Origin: Pseudomonadota bacterium | GTDB lineage: Bacteria; Pseudomonadota; Alphaproteobacteria; Rhizobiales; Rhizobiaceae | DNA length: 20,360 bases | Assembly (NCBI GenBank): GCA_023457435.1 | Contig: JAEWLS010000029.1 | Coordinates: 1 to 20,360 of the forward strand | Direction: 5' to 3' | Part shown: positions 15,295-20,360 of the stretch, piece after piece | How the letters are laid out: every line of letters starts with the position of its first letter | How positions within the stretch are numbered: position 1 is the first letter of the stretch | Position numbers and translations under genes: made by a program | The notes under the pieces: model-generated | Seen by the model: the letters and a program-made list of their open reading frames with translations, nothing else | What the model was told of the DNA's origin: nothing | The model's database searches: none

Positions 15295-16959
15295 CTACTC
15301 GCGGCCGCCTTTGGGACCTCTCGGCGGACCCTTGCGCGGCCCGCCTGCAGGACGCGGCCCGCCTGCAGGACGCGGCCTGTCACCGCCCGGTCTTGGAGCC
15401 CCCGACGGCTTGCCGGCTCGCGGCTTGAAGCCGCCCGGCTTTCCACCGGCGGGCCGGCTGCCCTCGGGGCGCGGCTTCCATTCCCGTTTCGCGCCGGCGC
15501 CATCAGGCCGCGGCTTCCACTCACGCTTCGGCACGTCGGCGCCATCAGGCCGCGGCTTCCATTCGCGCTTGGGAGCGCCAGCGCCTGCCGTCGCGCTGCG
15601 TTCCGCACGTTCCGGCCGCGGCTTCCACTCACGCTTCGGCGCGTCGGCGCCCTCAGCCCGCGGCTTCCATTCCCGCTTCGGCGCGTCGGCGCCACCAGGC
15701 CGCGGCTTCCATTCCCGCTTCGGCCCTTCCCCGCCGGTGGCACCAGCGTCGCGCTCGGCCTTGCCCGGCCGCGGGCGTTTTGTGATGGCGTCGTGGCGCG
15801 CCTTGCGGTCTCCCGGCTTGCGCGCGACGGTGACAACCCGCTCTTCCGCAGCGCCCTCGTCGGCCTTGCGCATCGGTCGGGCGCCCGGCGCCATCCACAC
15901 ATTGGCGGTGCGCGGCTTGCGCGGTTCCGGCGCCCGCTCATCGTCGCGCTTGCCGCCCGGCTTGCCGCGCTTCGGCGCACTGGTCGAGAGCCTGGAGAGC
16001 GCGCGCTCGCGCCCCTCCTCGCGGTCGCGGCGGCGGTTGCGGATCAGCCCGCCTGCCTCCTCGCGCTGGCGCGGTGCGTCCTCGCGCGCACGCTCGTCAC
16101 GGACAGGGCGTTCTTCGCGCACCGGCTCCGGCGTACGTGTCTGGCCGACCGGCGCGTCGAAATTGGCGCCGGCTTCCTCGATGAGGCGGGGACCGAGCTG
16201 GTCGCGCAGCAGCCGGCCTTTCAGCTCGCGCACCTCGCCTTCGCCGAGCTCGGCGAGCTGGAACGGCCCGAAGGATATGCGGATCAGCCGCGTCACCTCG
16301 AGGCCGAGCGACGCCATGACATTCTTCACTTCGCGGTTCTTGCCCTCGCGCAGGCCTATCAGCAGCCAGGCATTGGTGCCCTGGCGGCGCTCGAGCGAGG
16401 CTTCGATCGCGCCATAGAACACGCCGTCCACGGCGACGCCGTCCTTCAGCGCCGCGAGCCTGCCCTCGTCGACCTCGCCATGGACGCGCACGCGGTAGCG
16501 CCGTAGCCAGCCGGTCTGCGGCAGTTCGAGTACGCGCGCCAGCCCGCCGTCATTGGTCAGCAGCAGCAGGCCTTCGGTGTTGATATCGAGCCGGCCGATG
16601 GTCATCAGGCGCGGCAGATCGGCCGGGAGAACGTCGAACACCGTGCGCCGGCCTTCCGGGTCGCGGTTGGTGGTGACCACCCCGGCGGGCTTGTGGAACA
16701 GGAACAGCCGCGTGCGCTCGACCTCGGGGATCGGCTGCCCGTCGATCTCGATGCGGTCGGCGGCCGTCACGTTCAGCGCCGGCGAGGTCAGCACCTTGCC
16801 ATTGACCGACACGCGGCCGTCGGCGATGAGGCTCTCGGCCTCGCGGCGCGACGCCACGCCGGCGCGCGACAGGCGCTTGGCGATGCGCTCGCCGTCCTCG
16901 GGCCGCGCTTCTTCCGCCACTCGTTTCCTGCCGCGCTTCGGCGCCTTGTCGTCGATCAT
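15295..16959 (-). CDS. rluB: RsuA/RluB-family pseudouridine synthase with long repetitive basic tail
   Basis: This enzyme isomerises uridine to pseudouridine in rRNA; the RluB position (23S 2605) is the likeliest target but RsuA/RluE/F specificity cannot be excluded. Residues 25-72 are an S4 RNA-binding domain (AKRLSRAGVASRREAESLIADGRV). The catalytic domain follows, with GRLDINTEGLLLLTNDG (Asp125 nucleophile) and REGKNREVKNVMASLGLEVTRLIR. The enzyme core ends near residue 260. The remaining 290 residues are a low-complexity Arg/Lys/Pro/Gly tail that includes six copies of KREWKPR (414-420, 428-434, 442-448, 464-470, 478-484, 491-497) and ends in GGPRPAGGPRKGPPRG. The tail is presumably disordered and RNA-binding. 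ATG 16959 fits. rsmD begins directly at the stop codon. Confidence 0.93.
   Translation of the reverse strand: MIDDKAPKRGRKRVAEEARPEDGERIAKRLSRAGVASRREAESLIADGRVSVNGKVLTSPALNVTAADRIEIDGQPIPEVERTRLFLFHKPAGVVTTNRDPEGRRTVFDVLPADLPRLMTIGRLDINTEGLLLLTNDGGLARVLELPQTGWLRRYRVRVHGEVDEGRLAALKDGVAVDGVFYGAIEASLERRQGTNAWLLIGLREGKNREVKNVMASLGLEVTRLIRISFGPFQLAELGEGEVRELKGRLLRDQLGPRLIEEAGANFDAPVGQTRTPEPVREERPVRDERAREDAPRQREEAGGLIRNRRRDREEGRERALSRLSTSAPKRGKPGGKRDDERAPEPRKPRTANVWMAPGARPMRKADEGAAEERVVTVARKPGDRKARHDAITKRPRPGKAERDAGATGGEGPKREWKPRPGGADAPKREWKPRAEGADAPKREWKPRPERAERSATAGAGAPKREWKPRPDGADVPKREWKPRPDGAGAKREWKPRPEGSRPAGGKPGGFKPRAGKPSGAPRPGGDRPRPAGGPRPAGGPRKGPPRGPKGGRE
15343..15378 (-). repeat. 18-bp tandem duplication in the tail of the rluB-type gene
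   Basis: GCCTGCAGGACGCGGCC occurs at 15343-15359 and again at 15361-15377, an 18-base period. In the protein it gives the doubled RPAGGPRPAGGPR. The near identity of the two copies suggests a recent slippage event that kept the frame. Confidence 0.8.
15469..15720 (-). repeat. Six imperfect in-frame repeats encoding KREWKPR
   Basis: These tandem units within the 3' half of the rluB-type gene each encode KREWKPR followed by a short P/A-D/E-G-A-type spacer. Start-to-start spacing is 14, 14, 22, 14 and 13 codons. Codons differ between units (for example CCATTC/CCACTC and CGCTTC/CGTTTC on the plus strand), which means the units are not all recent copies and the peptide has been kept through silent changes. 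Confidence 0.85.
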
Positions 16960-16994
16960 CTGGTCTTCATCCGTTCGCGGGGGTAACTACCAGA

Positions 16995-17010
16995 GCGCCC
17001 AAAGGGGCGC
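16995..17010 (+). other. Perfect hairpin in the tadA leader
   Basis: GCGCCC (16995-17000), loop AAAG, GGGCGC (17005-17010) form a six-pair GC stem. It lies 5 bases before the AAAAGGAG ribosome binding site, in the 75-base divergent region between the rluB-type gene and tadA. It could influence translation of tadA or simply be chance in GC-rich DNA. Confidence 0.3.
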
Positions 17011-17015
17011 GAGGG

Positions 17016-17023
17016 AAAAGGAG
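17016..17023 (+). promoter_or_regulatory. Ribosome binding site of tadA
   Basis: AAAAGGAG is the strongest Shine-Dalgarno match upstream of tadA. It overlaps a GTG at 17023, which therefore cannot be the start it serves. The GTG at 17035 is 11 bases downstream and gives MNRPDYMGIALDEA. Confidence 0.55.
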
Positions 17024-17034
17024 TGCCGGGCACC

Positions 17035-17487
17035 GTGAACCGCCCCGACTACATGGGCATTGCGCTCGACGAGGCGCGCGCCGCGGCCGCCCGCGGCGAG
17101 GTTCCGATCGGCGCCGTCATCGTCCGCGATGGCGTCGTGCTTGCCCGGGCCGGCAACCGCACGCGCGCCGACAGCGACCCCACCGCCCATGCCGAGATCG
17201 CGGCGATACGCATCGCCTGCGCCGATGCGGGTTCTGAGCGTCTTCCCGACGCCGATCTCTACGTCACGCTGGAGCCGTGCGCGATGTGCGCGGCGGCGAT
17301 TTCGTTCGCGCGGATCAGGCGGCTCTATTTCGGCAGCGTCGACGACAAGGGCGGCGCCGTCGTCAGCGGCGCCCGCTTCTTCGGCCAGGCGACGTGCCAT
17401 CACGCGCCCGACGTCTATGCGGGAATGGCCGAGCGGGAATCCGCCGAACTGCTCGTCGGCTTCTTCCGCGGCCTGCGGGAGCGCTGA
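17035..17487 (+). CDS. tadA: tRNA-specific adenosine(34) deaminase
   Basis: TadA deaminates the wobble adenosine of tRNA-Arg(ACG) to inosine. The 150-residue protein shows the cytidine-deaminase-fold active site: TAHAEIAAIR (zinc His52, proton-shuttle Glu54) and LEPCAMCAAAI (zinc Cys82, Cys85). Family features GEVPIGAVIV, NRTRADSDPTAHAE, RLYFGSVDDKGGAV and the C-terminal LLVGFFRGLRER are present. The GTG at 17035 was chosen over GTG 17023 because the AAAAGGAG covers the latter; ATG 17053 is possible but has no ribosome binding site. It diverges from the rluB-type gene, the arrangement often found in this clade, and its stop is 2 bases from the stop of the convergent lipoprotein gene. Confidence 0.94.
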   Translation: MNRPDYMGIALDEARAAAARGEVPIGAVIVRDGVVLARAGNRTRADSDPTAHAEIAAIRIACADAGSERLPDADLYVTLEPCAMCAAAISFARIRRLYFGSVDDKGGAVVSGARFFGQATCHHAPDVYAGMAERESAELLVGFFRGLRER

Positions 17488-17489
17488 TG

Positions 17490-18143
17490 CTACTGAACCA
17501 GCGGCGGGACCGGGCCGCCGGAGGCTTGCGCGGTCTTGTTCTTCCTCGCCTTCTTGGCGGCGCGGCGCGCGTCCTTTTCCTTGCGGTACTCGGGAATGCC
17601 GAGTTCGCCGATTGGCGCAGTCGCAGCCGGCTCGCGGTAGACGAGCGGCGGATCGCTGAGCATGCGGCGGGCGCTGCCGTCCGAGCCGTTGGTCATCGCG
17701 CGCTGGCGGCGGAATTCCTCGCGCTGCTGGGCGGGCGTCATCTGGTCGGGCGCCACGGCCACGACGTCCCGCACCACCGACGAGCGGTAGGTCGCGTTGT
17801 CCTGGTTCTCGGTTGCCTCGGCGCGAATGCGGGCGCGGCGCTGTTCCGGCGATTCCGGCCAGCCCGAGTTGGAAGCGGTCGTGATGTTGTCCTGCGGCGG
17901 GGGCAGCACGGCGGTCGTCTCAGGCTTCACGAGCTGCGGTCGCGGCTGATACGCGATCTCCTGCTCCTTCTTGCCAAGGCCGAGCGACAGCGAGCTGGAC
18001 AGATCCTCGAGGAGCTGTGCGTTGGCGGTCTTGTCCGTGCCGTAGGTCGGCGAACCCATGCAGCCGGCCAGCGTCAGCGTGGATACGGCCAGAAGCATGC
18101 CGGCAGCCGCCTTCAGCGGCGAACGCGATACAATTGCGGTCAA
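17490..18143 (-). CDS. Putative lipoprotein, hypothetical
   Basis: The 217-residue protein has a lipoprotein signal: basic start (Arg7, Lys11), hydrophobic core MLLAVSTLTL and lipobox LAGC with Cys28, so it is probably anchored in a membrane facing the periplasm. The mature part is proline-, glutamine- and charge-rich with no recognisable enzyme motif (SPEQRRARIRAEATENQDN, TPAQQREEFRRQRAM). It ends in a basic stretch RKEKDARRAAKKARKNK. The predicted start is TTG at 18143 with AGAGG about 9 bases upstream; the next ATG (18098) would remove the basic residues of the signal, so TTG is preferred. It lies downstream of ileS after a 156-base gap and converges on tadA. No function is proposed. Confidence 0.8.
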   Translation of the reverse strand: MTAIVSRSPLKAAAGMLLAVSTLTLAGCMGSPTYGTDKTANAQLLEDLSSSLSLGLGKKEQEIAYQPRPQLVKPETTAVLPPPQDNITTASNSGWPESPEQRRARIRAEATENQDNATYRSSVVRDVVAVAPDQMTPAQQREEFRRQRAMTNGSDGSARRMLSDPPLVYREPAATAPIGELGIPEYRKEKDARRAAKKARKNKTAQASGGPVPPLVQ

Positions 18144-18299
18144 TTCTCTGCGCCTCTCGCAAGCCCGGCGGCCGTCCGCGGCCGGGAATTCATCCCCACA
18201 GGCGATAAGCCCGATTCAGGCGACAAGATGACGCCTGAAGGTTTCGCCTTCCTTTTAGCGCATACGTTGCGCTACGGCAACGCAGGCTCGCTATGCCGG
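18144..18299. other. Intergenic region between ileS and the lipoprotein gene with several hairpins
   Basis: No gene is seen here. Three inverted repeats stand out: CAGGCG/CGCCTG (18217-18222 with 18232-18237), GAAGG/CCTTC (18237-18241 with 18247-18251), and CGTTGC/GCAACG (18265-18270 with 18277-18282). The second is followed on the plus strand by CTTTTAG, which resembles a terminator for plus-strand transcripts, although no plus-strand gene ends here. For ileS (minus) the hairpins precede an A-rich, not a T-rich, stretch, so any termination would not be the simple intrinsic kind. A promoter for the lipoprotein gene would be expected here, but no good -35/-10 pair was found. Confidence 0.4.
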
Positions 18300-20360
18300 T
18301 CAGATGCGGCCGAGCGCTTTGAGTTCGCGCAACGCTGCCGCGTCGCGCGCCGACACGTCGGGGAACTCCGGATCGACGCCCACGTCGTCGGTGTAACGCC
18401 AGGAGCGCGCGCATTTCGTGCCGGTCGCAAGCGCCGGGACCACCGCCACGCCCTTGACGTCGTCGAGCATGAATGCGCCGGCCGGCGCTTCGCCCGCTGC
18501 GAGCGTCAGGCCGCTGGTGATGGCGATCTCGGCCATGTCGACGCCCTCGATCGCGGAGCGCAGCTCCTCGTCGGTAACGTGCACCACCGGAGCCGCTTCC
18601 AGCGACGAGCCGATGCGCTTGCCGGCGCGCTCGAGTTCCAACGCGCCGGTGACGACGCGGCGTACCTGCTTCACCTTGCGCCACTTCTCGGCCAGCGCAT
18701 CGTCCCGCCATTCGGCGGGAATGGTGCGGAACTGCTTGAGATGCACCGAGTCCACGCTCGGATAGCGCTCGCGCCAGGCTTCCTCCGTGGTGAACGGCAG
18801 CATCGGCGCCAGCCAGGTGACGAGGTTGTCGAACAGGTGCCGGACCGTCACGATCGCCGCCTTGCGACGCAGGCTCGACGGCGCGTCGCAGTAGAGCGCG
18901 TCCTTGCGGATGTCGAAATAGAAGGCCGAAAGCTCCACCACCGCGAAGTCGCTGATCGCCTTGGCGATGCGCTTGAAGTCGAACGCGTCGTAGCCCTTGC
19001 GCACCACCTCGTCGAGTTCGGACAGCCGATGCAGCATCAGCCGCTCGAGCTCCGGCATCTCCGCCGGCGCCATGTCCTCCCCGTCGTCGTGCGCCAGCGT
19101 ACCGAGCATCCAGCGGATGGTGTTGCGCAGCTTGCGGTAGGCGTCGATGTTGGTCTGGATGATGTTCTTGCCGAGCCGCTGGTCCTCCCAGTAGTCGGTG
19201 GTCATGACCCACAGGCGCAGGATATCCGCCCCCGACGTCTTCATGACGTCCTGCGGGAACACCTGGTTGCCGAGCGACTTCGACATCTTGCGGCCGTCCT
19301 CGGCCATGGTGAAGCCATGGGTGACGACCGTGTCGTAGGGCGCGCGGCCGCGCGTGCCGCAGCTTTCCAGCAGCGACGAGTGGAACCAGCCGCGATGCTG
19401 GTCGGAGCCTTCGAGGTAGACGTCGGCCGGCCACTTCATGTCCGGCCGGTCCTCCAGCACGAAGCTGTGGGTCGAGCCGGAATCGAACCAGACGTCGAGG
19501 ATGTCCTTGACCATCGTCCAGTTCTCGTTGGCCCGCGACCCCAGGAAGCGCTCGCGCGCTCCGGCCGCGAACCAGGCGTCGGCGCCTTCCTGCTCGAAGG
19601 CGTCGAGGATGCGCTTGTTGACGGCATCGTCCTTGAGAACCTTGCCGTCCTCGTCGACGAAGACGCAGATCGGAACGCCCCAGGCGCGCTGGCGCGACAG
19701 CACCCAGTCCGGGCGCTCGGCGATCATGGCGCGCAGGCGGGTCTGGCCCGCATCCGGCACGAAGCGGGTGGCGTCGATGGCGGCGAGTGCACGCTTACGC
19801 AGCGTCGTGCCGTCGCCCAGCTCCTTGTCCATATGGACGAACCATTGCGGCGTGTTGCGGAAGATGATCGGCTTCTTCGACCGCCACGAGTGCGGATACT
19901 GGTGCTTGAGCCGGCCGCGCGCGAACAGCGCGTTCGCCGCGATCAGCGCGTCGATGACAGCCTTGTTGGCGTCGCCCTTCTTGCCGGCATCGTCGATGAC
20001 CCGCGCCGGCCCGCCTTCGCGATCCGGCCCGAAGCCGGGCGCGTCCTTGGTGAAATAGCCGGCGTCGTCGACGGTGAAGGGGATGGCCGTGTCGATGCCA
20101 CGCTGGCGCAGCTGCGGCGCTGCATCCATCCACGCGTCGAAGTCCTCGCGGCCGTGGCCGGGCGCCGTGTGCACGAAGCCGGTGCCAGCATCGTCGGTGA
20201 CGTGGTCGCCGGCGAGGAGGGGGACAGGAAAGGCGTAAGAGGGTTGGCCGATCTCCCCCCGTGAGGGGGAGATGCCCGGCAGGGCAGAGGGGGGTGCCTT
20301 GACACCGCCGCTACCCCCCTCTGTCGGCTTCGCCGACATCTCCCCCTCACGGGGGGAGAT
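18300..20360 (-). CDS. ileS: Isoleucyl-tRNA synthetase, 5' end outside the window, in-frame repeat insertion
   Basis: This class I synthetase charges tRNA-Ile and edits valine. Visible in order are: the late CP1 editing domain (AGDHVTDDAGTGFVHTAPGHG), GRLKHQYPHSWRSKKPIIFRN, RPDWVLSRQRAWGVPI, DVWFDSGSTHSF, YLEGSDQHRGWFHSSLLES, the KMSKS loop (19275-19289), the anticodon-binding helices (YRKLRNTIRWMLG, LPFTTEEAWRERYP), and a C-terminal TKCARSWRYTDDVG in which the cysteine pattern of the usual zinc ribbon is not complete. The N-terminal catalytic half with HIGH lies beyond the window. From 20360 to 20251 the frame passes through a palindromic repeat encoding ISPREGEM...ALPGISPSRGEIGQ. The ATG at 20339 lies inside that repeat and is not a believable start. 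Either the repeat is translated as an insertion in the editing domain, or the gene is broken here. Confidence 0.93.
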   Translation of the reverse strand: MSPREGEMSAKPTEGGSGGVKAPPSALPGISPSRGEIGQPSYAFPVPLLAGDHVTDDAGTGFVHTAPGHGREDFDAWMDAAPQLRQRGIDTAIPFTVDDAGYFTKDAPGFGPDREGGPARVIDDAGKKGDANKAVIDALIAANALFARGRLKHQYPHSWRSKKPIIFRNTPQWFVHMDKELGDGTTLRKRALAAIDATRFVPDAGQTRLRAMIAERPDWVLSRQRAWGVPICVFVDEDGKVLKDDAVNKRILDAFEQEGADAWFAAGARERFLGSRANENWTMVKDILDVWFDSGSTHSFVLEDRPDMKWPADVYLEGSDQHRGWFHSSLLESCGTRGRAPYDTVVTHGFTMAEDGRKMSKSLGNQVFPQDVMKTSGADILRLWVMTTDYWEDQRLGKNIIQTNIDAYRKLRNTIRWMLGTLAHDDGEDMAPAEMPELERLMLHRLSELDEVVRKGYDAFDFKRIAKAISDFAVVELSAFYFDIRKDALYCDAPSSLRRKAAIVTVRHLFDNLVTWLAPMLPFTTEEAWRERYPSVDSVHLKQFRTIPAEWRDDALAEKWRKVKQVRRVVTGALELERAGKRIGSSLEAAPVVHVTDEELRSAIEGVDMAEIAITSGLTLAAGEAPAGAFMLDDVKGVAVVPALATGTKCARSWRYTDDVGVDPEFPDVSARDAAALRELKALGRI
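20251..20360. repeat. Palindromic repeat element inside the ileS reading frame
   Basis: Perfect 23-base inverted repeats at 20251-20273 and 20338-20360 bound this 110-bp unit. Each end is itself a hairpin (ATCTCCCCC with GGGGGAGAT). Inside, CAGAGGGGGGT (20285-20295) pairs perfectly with ACCCCCCTCTG (20313-20323), GCCC (20274-20277) pairs with GGGC (20282-20285), and GTCGGC pairs with GCCGAC (20323-20337, TTC loop). The whole can fold as a cross-shaped structure. It resembles the small palindromic repeats scattered in Mesorhizobium-type genomes and shares architecture with the repeat downstream of kbl. No transposase is present. The element has no stop codon in the ileS frame. The window ends exactly at its outer edge. 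Confidence 0.9.

Noticed and set aside
15470..15723. CRISPR-like array
   Set aside because: The spaced repeats are in-frame coding units with spacers of 6-15 codons that are themselves similar, inside a confident protein-coding gene.
14590..16506. 638-codon plus-strand frame with repeated arginine- and proline-rich segments opposite the rluB-type gene
   Set aside because: The repeats are the complement of the KREWKPR array; the minus frame has the S4 and catalytic domains.
17277..20264. 995-codon open frame on the plus strand opposite ileS, the lipoprotein gene and part of tadA
   Set aside because: It runs across three real genes, has no family motif, and is Arg/His/Ala/Val-rich as expected for an antisense shadow in GC-rich DNA.
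20337..20339. ATG as the start of a 679-residue ileS
   Set aside because: It lies inside the palindromic repeat, no ribosome binding site precedes it, and the synthetase would lack its HIGH-containing half; the frame is open to the window edge.
20251..20360. Insertion sequence or phage attachment site
   Set aside because: The unit is short, codes for no transposase, and its nested hairpins fit a small palindromic repeat family; no integrase gene or tRNA is nearby.

Overview
The window is about 20 kb of GC-rich alphaproteobacterial chromosome. DUF2093, DUF4170, an endonuclease-type MutL with no sign of MutH, the mutL-DUF2093-lpxK-waaA-DUF4170-phosphatase neighbourhood, and short hairpin-rich intergenic repeats all point to Rhizobiales, most likely a Mesorhizobium-like member of the Phyllobacteriaceae. 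This assignment rests on recognising families and gene order, not on a database search. Coding density is very high. No gene-free stretch exceeds about 160 bases. I see no rRNA, tRNA, CRISPR array, phage gene or insertion sequence.

Layout: positions 1-150 hold a hairpin-rich repeat downstream of kbl (minus strand, threonine/glycine catabolism). Divergent from kbl is a membrane-bound c-di-GMP protein with GGDEF and EAL domains (plus), which converges on a small secreted protein (minus). mutL and a DUF2093 gene follow on plus. A long minus-strand series then runs from 16959 down to 6165. In transcription order it is: pseudouridine synthase (rluB type) with a repetitive basic tail, rsmD, two M16 peptidases (catalytic, then non-catalytic), a patatin-like lipase, pmbA, an inositol-monophosphatase-family enzyme, DUF4170, waaA and lpxK. 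tadA starts divergently from rluB and converges on a lipoprotein gene. The right end is the 3' two-thirds of ileS (minus).

Genes that seem to work together: waaA and lpxK make Kdo-lipid A. The two M16 genes overlap by 4 bases and look like subunits of one periplasmic peptidase. rluB, rsmD, tadA and ileS act on rRNA or tRNA. Most junctions in the minus-strand series are 0-40 bases or overlapping, which suggests one or a few operons. The larger gaps (about 110 bases before pmbA, about 86 before DUF4170) may hold internal promoters.

The most notable observations are three. First, a 110-bp palindromic repeat with perfect 23-bp inverted ends lies inside the open reading frame of ileS and is read through in frame; the window ends exactly at its outer edge. 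A diverged relative with the same architecture lies downstream of kbl. Second, lpxK is a full-length intact frame but has lost nearly every recognisable catalytic motif, and its partner waaA also departs from consensus at several active-site motifs. Third, two separate convergent gene pairs end on the same shared CTAG, giving 4-base stop-codon overlaps.
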